Below are positions 10,630-22,778 of a stretch of DNA of 64,000 nt, in pieces. This DNA comes from Pollenia angustigena (lineage: Eukaryota; Arthropoda; Insecta; Diptera; Polleniidae): positions 157,478,511 through 157,542,510 of the forward strand of contig OV884059.1 of assembly GCA_930367215.1 (NCBI GenBank), written 5' to 3'. Below the pieces are notes generated by a model. It ran no database searches. It was given only the letters and a program-made list of their open reading frames with translations, and was not told the DNA's origin. How positions within the stretch are numbered: position 1 is the first letter of the stretch; each line of letters starts with the position of its first letter. Both the position numbers and the translations under genes were made by a program.

Positions 10630-10855
10630 TTAAACCCGAGCATCGGCTGGGACAATAGAAAATAATCTTTCCGCTTTTTTATAACCACTCCTGCAATAGT
10701 CATTGCATTCGTTGCTGAATATAATTGTTTCTTTTGCTATCAACCAATGACCCAAAATTACAAATATCGCTGCACAAATGTGGTCCCTTCTGAGCCTTAG
10801 TAGTCCGTTCGTCCTTGGCGTAAAGATCCTAGTCCATGATATGTTAACCATCTTT
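10630..10855 (-). pseudogene. Non-LTR retrotransposon C-terminal remnant (GHWLI/CRS region)
   Basis: The minus strand encodes LRRDHICAAIFVILGHWLI followed by NDYCRS. This fits the segment between RNase H and the C-terminal Cys-rich motif in many insect non-LTR ORF2 proteins, where a TGH.L..H...L......CR.C pattern is usual. The expected second Cys and following His are lost. The RNase H part of probably the same copy lies upstream on this strand at 11085-11230, with a MITE between. A 22-bp tandem duplication at about 10866-10910 adds to the damage. Confidence 0.6.
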
Positions 10856-10957
10856 ACATAGCCTTTATATACGACTTACTTTAAATTTATATACGACTTA
10901 CTTTAAATAAGGTCGTACCCATTATAATGCCGACTAGGTTGTTTAAAAGCATATCGT

Positions 10958-11088
10958 CTTTAATGTGTTGTTTCCAGGTGTCAAGCAGTTCATTGTATTG
11001 AAAATTTTATATGAAAAGCACTTAAAAAAATTGAGTGATTTTTTTTTCTACACAATCAATTGTTTGCCACCTGGAAACAGCATATAAG
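10958..11088. mobile_element. MITE, GTTTCCAGGT family, copy 2
   Basis: Same ends as the copy at 917-1043: TGTTGTTTCCAGGTGTCA on the left and the inverted CACCTGGAAACAGCA on the right. The inner segments CTACACAATCAATTG are also shared. It splits a decayed non-LTR retrotransposon into two parts. Confidence 0.8.
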
Positions 11089-11232
11089 ACACGCTTGTCT
11101 GGCAATTTTATTTGCAATGTAGTTTCCCCGACAACCATTCTGACACAATATCCAATTTACTTTTAACTTGGAATATTTTGCAATCCTTCTTACCCTTTGA
11201 GCCAAAAATAAGCCTCTTCGCAGACTGTACAC
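11085..11232 (-). pseudogene. Non-LTR retrotransposon RNase H remnant
   Basis: An open stretch on the minus strand reads VNWILCQNGCRGNYIANKIA. It matches the end of retrotransposon RNase H domains (WVPGH.G..GN..AD.LAR), with the catalytic His and Asp both lost. It is separated by the MITE at 10958-11088 from the C-terminal remnant at 10630-10855. Subfamily cannot be assigned. Confidence 0.6.
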
Positions 11233-11334
11233 AGGGAATTAAAAGAAATTTTATTTTATTAGGAAATTTAATTTAGTAAAATAATATTTTTATTAAACAA
11301 ACTTTTTAATTTAGTATGCATTTTTTTAGTTCAT

Positions 11335-12050
11335 ATCATAATTAAAATAAATTTTATATTTCTTTACGGGCATTTCTGGCACGAAATTCAGTAGTATGAT
11401 TTCTAGTCATATAAAACGAATTTGTGTAAAGTTTAATGAGAAGCGGTGCATTCCATTAACAATTAATGTTAGTTTTTGTATCAAAAATATAGATTTTTTG
11501 GGAAGACTGTGACACATTTGTGTTAATAACCCTTTTCCAACTGAACCGGTTGTACCGGATGTCGATCCCAAACTGTTTAAGATAAGTAGAAACTATTTGA
11601 CACCAATATAATCCTTTTTTATACCCTCCAACACAATTAGTTGTGAAGAGGGTATACTAAGTTTGTCATTCCGTGTGAAACTTTTTTATTATTCATCTCA
11701 GACCCCATAAAGTATATATATTTTGGGTCCTTGAGTAATTCTAAGTCGATTTAACCATAACCGTCTGTCTGTCCGTCTGTTGAAAACACGCTCACTTTCG
11801 AACAACTCAAAAGAAATAAACAAACTTGGTGTCAAATTGCTTGTAGTTATCCTAAGCAGTTTGGAATTGAAATCCAGCAAAATCGGTTCAATAGGATTAA
11901 AGCTATGAATCAAAATGTGGAACCACCACCTAAAAAAAAATTGATAATTTTGTTACAAAAACTAACATAAATGGTGGAAAAATGCACAGAATGATATACG
12001 ATTTTGCAAAAATTTGTTTTATTTAACTGGATCCGTCTACAATTAACCCT
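11335..12050. repeat. DINE-like dispersed repeat, left flank of the 152-bp array
   Basis: This holds blocks that recur elsewhere in the window: a GAGGGTATACTAAGTTTGTC-type segment near 11646, GTATATATATTTTGGGTCC, TCTAAGTCGATTTAACCAT and GTCTGTCTGTCCGTCTGTTG. A stem TACCCTC...GAGGGTA occurs at about 11622-11656. The same blocks occur at 37648-38160 and, inverted, at 14640-14700. Such blocks with internal tandem repeats resemble the DINE-1/DINE-TR Helitron-related repeats of flies; that name is an inference. Confidence 0.55.
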
Positions 12051-14110
12051 AGGCCCCATATAAGCCGTACTTCCGGAAAACAGTTTAGTACGCCTAAAAC
12101 TATAAATAATAATGCTATCATAACAAAATTTGGTACGGCACAGTTTTATAGGACTAGAAATAACACTTAAACATTTTGTGAAGAACGGTCCATAATTTAC
12201 CATAGGCCCCATATAAAACCTACTTCCAGAAAACAGTTTAGTACGCATAAAACCGTAAAAAATAATGCTATCAAAACAAAATTTGGTACGCCACAGTTTT
12301 TTAGGACTAGAAATGACACGGTGAAATTTCGTGAAGATCGGTTCGTAATTTACCCCAGGCCCCATATAAAACCTACTTCCGGAAAACAGTTTTGTACGCC
12401 TAAAACCATAATTAATAATGCTATCATACCGAAATTTGGTACATCACAGTTTTTTTGAATAAATAATGACACTGTGAAATTTCGTGAATATCGGTTCATA
12501 ATTTAGCCCGGCCCCATATAAACCCTACTTCCGGAAAACCGTTTAGTACGCCTAAAACCAAAATTAACAATGCTATCATAACAAAATTTGGCTCGTCACA
12601 GTTTAATAGGACTAGAATTAACACTATGGAATTTCGTGCAGATCGGTTCATAATTTACCCCGGCCCCATATAAACCCTACTCCCGATAAACAGTTTAGTA
12701 CGCGTTAATTAACAATTCTATCATAATAGAAATTGGTACGCCACATCTTTTTAGGACTAGGAATAACACTGTGAAATTTCGTGAAGATTGGTCCATATTT
12801 TACCCCGGCCCCATATAAACCCTTCTTCCGGAAAACAGTTTCGTATGCCTAAAACCATAATTAATATTGCTGTCATAACAAAATTTGGTATGTCACAGTT
12901 TTATAGGACTAGAAATAACACTTTAAAATTTTGTAAAGAACTATCCATAATTTACCATAGGCCCCATATAAAACCTACTTCCGGAAAGCAGTTTATTACG
13001 CATCAAACCGTAAAAAATAATGCTATCAAAACAAAATTTGGTACGCCACAGTTTTTTAGGATTAGAAATGACACGGGGAAATTTCGTGAAGATCGGTTCG
13101 TAATTTACCCCAGGCCCCATATAAAACCTACTTCCGGAAAACAGTTTAGTACGCCTAAAACCATAATTAATAATGCTATCATACCGAAATTTGGTACATC
13201 ACAGTTTTTTAGAATAAATAATGACACTGTGAAATTTCGTGAAGATCGGTTCATAATTTAGCCCGGCCCCATATAAACCCTACTCCCGGTAAACAGTTTA
13301 GTACGCGTTAATTAACAATTCTATCATAATAGAAATTGGTACGTCACAGCTTTTTAGGACTAGAAATGACACTGTGAAATTTCTTGAAGATTGGTCCATA
13401 TTTTACCCCGGCTCATATAAACCCTACTTCCGGAAAACAGTTTCGTATGCCTAAAACCATAATTAATATTGCTATCATAACAAAATTTGGTACGTCACAG
13501 TTTTATAGGACTAGAAATGACACGGTGAAATTTCGTGAAGATCGGTCCATAATTTACCCTAGGCCTCATATAAAGCCCACTCTGGTAAAATAATTAAATA
13601 CACCTAAAACCGTAGCAGATAAAGATATTGCGGTAAACTTTCTTCCAGCTTAGCTTCATATGGCCAACAAAAAGTGTTATAACTTAGAAATTGGTACGCC
13701 ACATCTTTTTAGGACTAGGAATAACACTGTGAAATTTCGTGAAGATTGGTCCATATTTTACCCCGGCCCCATATAAACCCTTCTTCCGGAAAACAGTTTC
13801 GTATGCCTAAAACCATAATTAATATTGCTGTCATAACAAAATTTGGTATGTCACAGTTTTATAGGACTAGAAATAACACTTTAAAATTTTGTAAAGAACT
13901 ATCCATAATTTACCATAGGCCCCATATAAAACCTACTTCCGGAAAGCAGTTTATTACGCATCAAACCGTAAAAAATAATGCTATCATAACAAAATTTGGT
14001 ACGCCACAGTTTTATAGGACTAGAAATGACACGGTGAAATTTCGTGAAGATCGGTCCATAATTTACCCTAGGCCTCATATAAAGCCCACTCTGGTAAAAT
14101 AATTAAATAC
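12051..14110 (+). repeat. Tandem array, 151-153-bp unit, about 14 copies
   Basis: The start word GGCCCCATATAAA (or variant) occurs at about 12052, 12205, 12359, 12510, 12662, 12807, 12960, 13113, 13265, 13410, 13562, 13765, 13918 and 14070. Spacing is mostly 151-153 and occasionally 145. Each unit carries CTTCCGGAAAACAGTTT, a CCTAAAACCATAATTAA-like block, AAATTTGGTACGTCACAG and GTGAAATTTCGTGAAGATCG. Repetitive open frames over the array (for example 12788-13261) follow from the unit length and are not genes. Higher-order duplication is described in the findings. Confidence 0.9.
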
Positions 14111-14370
14111 ACCTAAAACCGTAGCAGATAAAGATATTGCGGTAAACTTTCTTCCAGCTTAGCTTCATATGGCCAACAAAAAGTGTTATAACTTACCTTA
14201 GATCCCATTTCAGCAGCCTTCTGAAATTCACTGCAAACGCTAAATCCAATTACTCCGATGTATTGAAATTTATGTTTTTTAATACCAGAAATCACCCTGC
14301 AGAATTTTGGAATGATGGGTTCATAGCTTACAATGGCTTCAATATAATTTGTTCTCCTGAAAATCATTTA
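14111..14370. repeat. Right flank of the tandem array, duplicated with it
   Basis: GTAGCAGATAAAGATATTGC through AAAAAGTGTTATAACTTA at 14120-14200 is a near-exact copy of 13610-13690, so the array's edge was copied together with array units. Beyond 14200 the sequence is unique within the window. Confidence 0.65.
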
Positions 14371-14547
14371 AGTTCAGTTTAAACTGATATTTTACTCAAA
14401 CTATTAAAATTGCTAAAAAAAGCATTAAATTTTCTGATTGTCGGTCAAAAAATTTTATATACATAGGTCTAAACCGCAACCAATTTAAATGCAAATGTCT
14501 GTTTTTATAAAGATAATAATAAATAGACATCATATAGATATTACTCC

Positions 14548-14605
14548 TAAAACATTCGAACTGTCGGTGGAGGTTACCAAAGATTCGGCACAGCAGAATA
14601 TAGCA
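14548..14605 (-). repeat. Dispersed repeat end, inverted relative to 15380
   Basis: CGGTGGAGGTTACCAAAGATT followed by CGGCACAGCAGAATATAGC is the reverse complement of the block at about 15386-15432 (AGAGTGCTATATTCGGCAC ... CGAATCTTATATACCCTTC). The two copies face each other across the TIR element at 14785-15219. Confidence 0.6.
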
Positions 14606-14784
14606 CTCTAACTTGTTTTTAATGAGTTTTTCGAAAATGAGCGTCTGTTAGAAGGACAGACGGACATTCTCAAATCGACTTAGAGTTTTTCAAGGACCTT
14701 ATTAAAAAAAAAAAAAATAATAATTAATAAATCAGGTTAATAACAGGTTTTTAAAACGAATTTTTTATGAAAATTTTTTTAATA

Positions 14785-15219
14785 AGGCTGAACCCACACC
14801 AACACACGACAAAACATGTTTTTTTCACTAATACGACAAGAGAACAAACTGGTTCTTATGAGACAACCGATACCAAATAAAACAACCACAAAACTGTATT
14901 TTTAACTTACTGCGACATTCCAAAATTACAACATTTCACATAGAGTAAGACTTAACAAACTGACACGAAGCTCATTGCACATAATTGCGTGCTATTTTAT
15001 GATGTAGTCCACTCCAATTAGGACAAGAAAAAAAAAATGAAAAAAAGTCAAAAAACATTGTCGCATTGCTGTCGAATTACCGGTTGTCTCTTAAGACAAA
15101 AACTGTCGAATTACCGGTTGTCTCTTAAGACAAAACTTGATATTAATGGTGTGGATAATCATCAAACAAGTGTCGTTGACTTTAAAGACGAAAACGTTTT
15201 ATTGGTGTGGGTTCAGCAT
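14785..15219. mobile_element. TIR element, GCTGAACCCACACCAA ends
   Basis: GCTGAACCCACACCAA on the left is matched by inverted TTGGTGTGGGTTCAGC on the right. A subterminal inverted pair GAGACAACCGAT / ACCGGTTGTCTC is also present. The right half has a 35-bp direct duplication (15066-15135) around TTACCGGTTGTCTCTTAAG. A short open frame at 15037-15276 overlaps this and has no recognisable domain. Confidence 0.65.
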
Positions 15220-15379
15220 AAACCTTTTACAAAACTGAAATGTTTTTTTTTTATGAAAAAGGTGGATTTAGTTTAAGAGGTCTAAGATCACAACTAGTAT
15301 GTATTTAGTTTACATAAAACTAAAAATCACCTGTCTATAATGTGATCGGCAAAATGCACATAGTGCCAAATTATTATTA

Positions 15380-15735
15380 ACAAGTAAGAGTGCTATATTC
15401 GGCACAACCGAATCTTATATACCCTTCACCATTGTGCGAGAAGAAATGTTGGCTCTTGCCGTTCTCCAGATATACAGAGAAAATAAATAAAAAAAAAAAA
15501 CAACAACAACAAGGGATTTCTGGGAAAAATTAGAGTAGTCGTAGTTTTTTGCTCATATCTCAACCATATGTGGACCGATCTTGCTGAATTTCAATAACAA
15601 GAAATGGTGGACTATATCTGACATAAATGTGACACAACCTAGGCCTTATCATGCCAGGGGTCTTCGGAAAACACATATCAAACGTAAGACGGACATCGTT
15701 AAATCAACTTCGCTTTTCATAAGGACCCAGAATAT
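15380..15735 (+). repeat. Dispersed fly repeat (AGTGCTATATTCGGC family)
   Basis: Starts AGAGTGCTATATTCGGCAC and CTTATATACCCTTCACC, and ends ACGGACATCGTTAAATC plus AAGGACCCAGAATATAT. After two inserted palindromes the expected continuation ACTCTATAGGGTCTTAG appears at 16212, so the repeat is interrupted. Confidence 0.6.
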
Positions 15736-15998
15736 ATCTGTGGCTTGGTGCTAAAAGGGCCAATGTCAATATTTTGCTGTTTTGAGTTAATCGTTTCATT
15801 ATGTGTATTATTTTAATCTTTTATTTTTCTGTATCAGCCAATGTCTAAAAAACCTCATTAACTTGTTCTGGGTTAACTTAGACATTGTCTGATACAGAAA
15901 AATAAAATAGAGTAAAATAATACACATAAGGAAACGATGAACTCAAAACAGCAAAATATTGACATTGACCCTATTAGCACCAAGCAACAAATATATCG
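15731..15998. mobile_element. Long palindrome, arms of about 110 bp
   Basis: Left arm ...TTGGTGCTAAAAGGGCCAAT...CTGTATCAGCCAATGTCT pairs almost base for base with the right arm AGACATTGTCTGATACAG...GACCCTATTAGCACCAAGC across a short loop near 15850-15885. No coding region is present. Confidence 0.85.
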
Positions 15999-16222
15999 AT
16001 AGCTTAATATAAAAGAGGCCTAGCTCGATTTTTTTGTTTGTTTACAGGGGAAGAAAAAAAAAAACTTAATAAAATCCGTATAATAAATCCAACAAATGTT
16101 GCATTTCAGCCCCTTAAAAATTTTAAATCTAGATACATGTGGCATTAGCTATTAGAATACACAAAAAAGCTATTTAAATAAATAAATCGAGTTACGCCTT
16201 TTTTATATTAAGCCATCGATAT
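15995..16222. mobile_element. Second palindromic MITE, ATCGATRGCTTAATATAAAA ends
   Basis: ATCGATAGCTTAATATAAAA on the left is matched by inverted TTTTATATTAAGCCATCGAT on the right, with GAGGCCTAGCTCGATTT / AAATCGAGTTACGCC inside. It directly follows the palindrome at 15731-15998; both sit in the same broken dispersed repeat. Confidence 0.75.
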
Positions 16223-16289
16223 ACTCTATAGGGTCTTAGATCAATATTGTAGAAATTACAAACGGAATGACAAACTTTTAAATACTCTT

Positions 16290-19200
16290 TTTCACATGTG
16301 GTAATGTGTACAAAAGAGTATCAAAACATTATAAAGATATTATAAATATATAGTAAAATTTTGCGCTTCTCAAACCACTGTGCAACATTGTTAAGCTATA
16401 TAAACATGTATTAGTTTATGAATATGTAACCCACGTTTTAGCATCGTGTTTAACGGAATGTGTATTATTTCCATCTTTTTTCTAACTTTGAAATTAAAAA
16501 GCACGTCTCGTGAGCGCAAAGAATCGAGTGACTGCTAGCACAGACCTTTACACATTTAAATGCGTGTATCTGAGTGCAACTGACAGACAGATATAATTAT
16601 CCTTAAAACTACAACAGAGACACACTTACAAACTCATAACCAAGCACACACACACAAAAGCATATGAGCATAACACTTCCTTAACACAACACAATGTTCA
16701 CAACACTAAACTAAAAGAATGAACTAAAATTTGTTAAGGAAAAAAATAGAACTAACTGCCTGTTTAACGATGTCGAACGTCAACGTTCGCATAGAAAACT
16801 ACATTTGAAACAAAAACAAATTTTCGAATATTGTTTTTGTTTTACATATAATTTTCTATGCGAACGTTAACGTTCGAAATCGATGAACTGGATGTTAGTC
16901 GTCTCATAAAGTATGTACTTTAGTCTCATTACCTCCATGTGTCTATAGCCGACACTTTTATTGGCAGAAAATAAAACAAAAAAGAGGGACAACGAAACTA
17001 AAGACGAGTGAACAGCTCTACTCCTGCCTTTTCCTTCTTTGAAAGACAACAAAAAACTTTGACATCCTAAGAAATGATGAAAGTGGTTTGTCACGATACC
17101 AGGATGAACATAAATTGCAAAAATACCAAAAAAAAATTAAATGAAAATAAACGAAAACCAGGCAACTAACGAAATAATTTCCAGCACTGGCATAATTTTT
17201 TTTGTAAGCACTCGCTGTCTTTGTTTAATGAGATGATAAAAATTTATGTTAAAATTTCTACGTTAAACGAATGCCAACAAAATATGTATACAATATGTAA
17301 GAAATATTTTTTTTTATTTTATTTACTTCTCTTATTCTTCGATAAGCAGGCAATTTGATGGAAATAATTGCCTACAATTAAATAATTTTATATGAATATA
17401 AATACAATCAGTTAATCCTTAACTCGGCAATTCACAACATTCTACCAAAACGAATTATCAGAAGAATAATTTTGTGTTTGGGCTAGAAATATATTAGTAA
17501 ACATTTAGAAATGATAATTGTTTTCAGTGCTGCCAACTCTGGGCGCTACAAAATAACAAAATTTTTAACACAAGCCGTCTAGAAAAGAGTCTAAACAAGA
17601 TTTTATTTCAAAATCACATTAAATTAATCAAAAATCAAATAGAATTAATTTTGTTTAACACAAATGTAAATAAGCTATGATTTCCAGACCTGGGACAATT
17701 GCATTTGATAAGGTAATGCATTGATAACTTTTTTACATTATGTCATTATTCCAAATCATTGGAAATGCAAGTTTATTGCATAAGCACAACTTGATCGCTT
17801 TTAATGTACTATTTTTTTTGTTTCAATTTATTATTTTCTTATCAAATGATAAGTAGTAGAAACCATCCAGTTCCGAAGATTTTCTTTAAAATTCAAATCG
17901 ACGATAGAATTAAATTTATTCGTTGTAAAAGCCGTTCGTTTAAATGAATTTAGAAAAGTTCTACGTTTGATCGTTACTAAACTTTTTTAAAACTGATTAA
18001 AAAAAGGCTAAATTAATTGTGCCAAGATTTATGTATTTATATATTTATAACGTCGTATTCGTTGTATAATGCTATATTTATACAATATTGTAAATGATTT
18101 TGTTGGTAATTGTCATGCAAAAGTGTGATATTATTATAGGCTTGAATTTTGTAGATTTAAAAAAAAAGGCCTGTAAATGTTCAATTTGTTTATTGAATTC
18201 GTAAAAATCTTTGTAGAATGTGCCTTAGAGGGAAGCGAACTGACAACAAAGTAGTAGTGGTAGAGGCCGGTTCTAGCTCTAAGACTTTATATGAATAACA
18301 CCTATCACTTTTTCATGGGGTTGTCATTGGAGGGGGTCAATTGACACCATTTGACCAGTCACACATCATATGAATGTGTTTAGTGTTATTTACTACAATG
18401 TAGTATTATCTTAATAAAACCATTCCTAGAACTACATGTAAGAACGACTTTTTAGACAGTCCCAAAATATGTGCCACGCCAGCGGTGAGGACTGTACTAT
18501 AATTCGTTACTTTTTCTACCTTTTTGTTCTTCATATACCAGTTAATTGATTAGTTCTCTTTTCACTGATAATGAGTTCTTCTTTTTTGTACTTGTTCTAT
18601 TTTCACAAATCCCAGGACCTGTCTGTTGGAACAATTGACACAAATTTCCCGCAGGGTGATTACTAACACCACAAATTTAATTCTTCTTAATGATTAATAC
18701 GTGTTTAATTTAATTAAAATTATTTTTTTTAACGATTTTAATTAAAACTGCTTATCAATTAATATTTATTAACATTTCACATTAAATTAAAACTCCCATA
18801 CCTGGTTCATGGTATCAAATAATGTGAATGTTAACTTTAATTAAAGAAGAAGAAAACAAAATTCGTATTTTTTTTTTAACGATAAGCCATACAACAGAGC
18901 TTATGAGTTGGACAATTAATTTTGTATAAAATCTTTAAATCACTTTAAGCACAAATTATCGAAATACAAAAAAATTTAAATCAAAATATTTACTAAAATT
19001 TTAAAATATCTTGGAAATTATCAAAGTAATTTTTGGGAATGTGAAATTTTGTATTCCAAATTTGAAAATGGCAACATACATATTTTCATTAAAAATTTTA
19101 TGTATTCCAAATTTTAAAATGGCAACATATTTTCATAAAAAATTTTAATCACAAATTAAAATCTAAAAAATATCCGAAATATCTAAAAGTCCAAAATACC

Positions 19201-20303
19201 AAAAAGTCTGAAAAATCGGAAAAATTAAGAACAACTAAATTTCAAAATTCAAAGAGTGTAAAAAATTCAGTAACAAAAAAAAACTTTGGATTTAATTAAG
19301 CACAATATGAGGAGGAACTTTTCAAAACTTGACTATTCCACATTCGACAGAACTAATTTTTTTTGCTAACATTAAAATGACAACTCAGCAAATATTAAAT
19401 TGGTTCCAAACTCTAGAAAAAAGAATTAAAGTCATGATTTCATCAAAAGTAGATTATTCCAGTTCAAAATTTCATTCCCAAAAAACTATTTTATCAAATT
19501 GTAAAATAACACAAACAGTGGAATAATCCAGTTTTGAAAAGAACCTCCTCATAAGATGTCTAAAATCTTAAAATAACCTAAAACAGGAAGAAAACTATTT
19601 AAAGGACCCATTTCTCTTTGTTTCTTCGAACTTTGTCATTTTCCCTGCTATTGACCCCATTTTTTTTTTGTTACATTTTCGTTTTTTATATTTACTTCCT
19701 TGACACTTTTCTTTTTCTCAGCTCCTAAAAGTGTGCTACGAAAAAATAATAAATTGTTATTAAAAGTGAGCAAATTTTAATGTCTTTTCTTTGACCTCGA
19801 ACTTATTTTTCGTGTTTTTATTGTTGTTTTCCTTTTAACATGTTATACAACACGTACTTAAAGAATTACTTTTATTTCTGCTGTTGTTGCTGCTGATGTT
19901 TACATTGTTGTTTGTATGTATTTTTTTTTTGTCATCTTCATTTATCTCTATTGACTTGACTGATGGATGTTTTTGGCATGGAAATGAAAGTTATTTGGTG
20001 TGCGCTTTAATTTTAAGAACATCATTAATTTTAACTTTGGTACGGCTTTAAGGCTCCTACTTACACCTAAAAAGTATTTAAATTCCTTTCTGGTAATGAT
20101 TATGATGTTTGTTGATGATGGTTATGCCAACAAAACAACCAGCCATTATGCTAAAAGTATTCTATATAATTATCTAGATTTGTGTATAGAGGTGAAAAGA
20201 AAGAGAGAAGGGTGGAACAGAGGCAGAGAAAAGGAAAATGAGTTATTGCCAAGTGCGAGTAGTACACTTTAATTTAATTAAATGTCATATTTTATATCAA
20301 TTT
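16290..20303. other. AT-rich stretch, only one palindrome recognised
   Basis: Apart from the palindrome at 16770-16878 there is no credible gene, RNA or repeat boundary. At 19320-19550 AACTTTTCAAAACTTGACT / CCAGTTTTGAAAAG mark a loose inverted pair. Open frames at 16867-17094 and 20000-20272 have no recognisable domain. Confidence 0.5.
16770..16878. mobile_element. Foldback MITE with CGAACGTCAACGTTCG ends
   Basis: GTCGAACGTCAACGTTCGC on the left pairs with inverted GCGAACGTTAACGTTCGAA on the right. The inner AACAAAAACAAAT / ATTGTTTTTGTTTTAC arms are also complementary. It resembles in layout the hairpin at 32739-32851, which has different ends but the same AACAAAAACAAA stem. Confidence 0.75.
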
Positions 20304-21020
20304 CCCAGCGGGAAACATTGTCAGTTCTTTCACTTTTCAGGCCTTTAAAAAGGTCAATAACGCATTGTTAATGAACTTTTACACAGAAAAAATTCTCGCC
20401 ATTTTTTTTTTCAATTAAACCATAAATCAAAAATTAAATCAGTTTTTATTAAAAATTTAATCAAGTGGATTAAATTTTTACTTTTATCAACAATGTTACT
20501 GCAGAAAATGTTGTAAATATCAAAAAATATTTAATTGATACTATTAATTTGTTCACTGGTGCATGTTAAATTAATTTCTTAATTAATATCACACTTTTTT
20601 TAATTTAAATCAATTTTATTTTTTTTTCTGTGTTGCTCATTCCACTCGACTTCTTAAAAAAGATCTTTTAGAATGCGTTTGAAAAAATATTTTTCAAATT
20701 AAAGTTTTCTTTTTTAGATATGGCCTGCCAAAATCGTTTTTTTAGTTGTTGTATAAGAATGGAGAAAAATTACTTCACAAACTTTTTAAAAAATACATAC
20801 TCAACATCAACAGTTTTTTTTTGCTCACTTCCCATTATAGCAACAACAATTGTGCTGAGATTAAGTATCTTCATTATTTTTAGTATGTCATCTAGAACAC
20901 CCTTCAAAGTAGCAGCGAGAGCGTTAAAATGCGAAATTAAGTTGGAATGCTGCTTGAAAGCCTTATGGGCTTAAAAAGGCCTTTCAGAGGGCCTCTTTAC
21001 TACTTCTTTTTCCCGCTGGG
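20304..21020. mobile_element. CCCAGCGGG-TIR element, copy 2, carrying a CACAG MITE
   Basis: CCCAGCGGGAAACATTG at the left end and the inverted CTTTTTCCCGCTGGG at the right end bound 717 bp. AGGCCTTT-rich subterminal blocks occur on both sides, as in copy 1 at 1503-2560. The CACAG MITE at 20382-20632 lies inside. The 84-codon frame at 20720-20974 lies within the element and resembles no transposase I know. Confidence 0.75.
20382..20632. mobile_element. CACAG MITE, copy 1
   Basis: Ends CACAGAAAAAATTCTCGCC and AATTTTATTTTTTTTTCTGTG. Shared interior blocks are AATCAAAAATTAAATCAG, AATTTAATCAAGTGGATTAAA and ACTATTAATTTGTTCACTGG. Other copies: 22751-24758 (split), 52502-52774, 52788-53025 and 54096-54720. 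Confidence 0.8.
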
Positions 21021-22750
21021 TTAGGTGACATAGGACACGTACTTAACACATACACGTTAAGACATACACTTTTATCTAACTACATCATTAATTATTACAC
21101 CCAATAAACACAAGGCTAAATTTTGGGGTTTTTCACCCAGCAGCTTTAATAACTTATGGAGATTAGAATCAGTATTGCCAGATAAGAGAATTCATCTAAA
21201 AATTGGAGATTAAAAACATTTATTTGGAGAAAGATTTCAGGATTTGGCAAAAAGAGTGATACTAGTTTTTTATGATTTATTTAAGATGCTTACAAAATTA
21301 CTTTTCTCCTACTTTTTAGTGGATTTCCTATTAAAATCTTTGAAATATTTTCTCAGTTTGTGCAAGTTTACCAGCTTCTCGAATATAAAACCAATCTTCG
21401 GCGCTTTGTCCACCATTGATTTAAATGTTGGCTGGTCTAACTCACTGCAGTAGTGTTTACAGCAAACACATCATTAAACTGTCAATGTTATAGGACAGAA
21501 TCAGCAGCATCAATTTCAATAGCAACAACCCAAAACCTTGTTGGTATTAAAATTATCATATTTTTTCGATGTTGTTGTTGTTAATAAATTTGATTTGCGA
21601 GTGTTTTTATTAGTAGTTTTGTGCGCCTGTGAAATATGAATGTGTGTATTTATGCTTGTAGTAGAGTAAAATACCAAGTCATTTGCAATTAGTCTCTGTC
21701 TCTTTAACTTTTACCTAATTTACCTTGAGTGAAATGCCTGTCATACAGACAACATGACGGATTGCTTTTCATTTCTTTATTTGACAGAATTTCGTTTCTT
21801 GTTAATCGTGGGGGGTAAAATATAAACATTAAATTAAAAGTCATTGCAACCTTCAATACTTGTGGGTAAAAAGGACAAAATGCACTAAAACTTTACCAAA
21901 AATTTAATTAAGGCCTTAATTGGTAATAGATTTGAAAGTAAATGTACCAAAGTTTGTTAAGATTTTAAATTTTCTTTACCAAATCTTACTCCAACATGAA
22001 ATCTAATCATTTACAGCCAATTTCACCAAGTTAAGTTACAAATAACTACCAGTTATAACTGTCAAAAACGTACAATTAACTGGAAGTTAAAGTAATAGTT
22101 AGTGAAATTGTCTCTTATGTTTGCATTCAATGTTTCAATGTTGCTATTTTAAAATTTTTTAAATTTTCTTTAGGAAATTTATATTTTTCGTCTTCTAATT
22201 GCGAATTTATTTGCCGCAAAATAAAGTTTATAAAAACACAACAATTCATCAAACTTTTACATTTTCTCATAAATTTTTAATTTAAAACAAAATAAAAATC
22301 GATTGTCCCACTGTACGTGGTTGATTTAAAAGCAAAACCAATTTTTGTTTTTTACTGGAGAAATGCTATTAATCGGTCGATTAAAATTTCAATTAATTAG
22401 ACTGTTGGCTAATCAATTAATCAAGATTTCTTATTAAACACAACTCCGATGAATTGATTAATTGAATTTTGGTTAATAGTTTTATATAAATATTTTTCAG
22501 GTAGAATATCATGTAATACATACATACGACTTTAAGTTCGAGAAAAACCATGTGAACCTGATGTAAATTTCTGGTAACTAACGAAACTTAATGCAAATTA
22601 TAAAAAAAAGTTATTAAATTAAGCACCCACCATTCAAGTTTAAATGTCTGTCAATTAATTATAATATCGATTAATCTAAATGAAAATTAGTCGATTTATC
22701 AAGATTTTTAGATTTGTGATTAATCGAATAATTGAATAACTGTTATTTTA
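21021..22750. other. AT-rich stretch; one small foldback, ATTAATC-rich end
   Basis: A small foldback at 22018-22112 has CAATTTCACCAAGTTAAG on the left and inverted TAGTTAGTGAAATTG on the right, with ACCAGTTA / TAACTGG inside. From 22375 to 22745 the words ATTAATC and CGATTAAT are frequent, an arrangement that could bind homeodomain proteins but may be low complexity. No gene is supported. Confidence 0.45.
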
Positions 22751-22778
22751 CACAGAAAAAAAATAAAATTGATTATCT

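Noticed and set aside
12788..14102. Long plus-strand open frames with repeated RPHIKPTSGKQF
   Set aside because: They arise because the 151-153-bp tandem units are often divisible by three. They have no conserved start and vary with indels between units.
12051..14110. CRISPR-like direct repeats
   Set aside because: The units are contiguous 152-bp tandem copies without unique spacers, in an apparently eukaryotic sequence.
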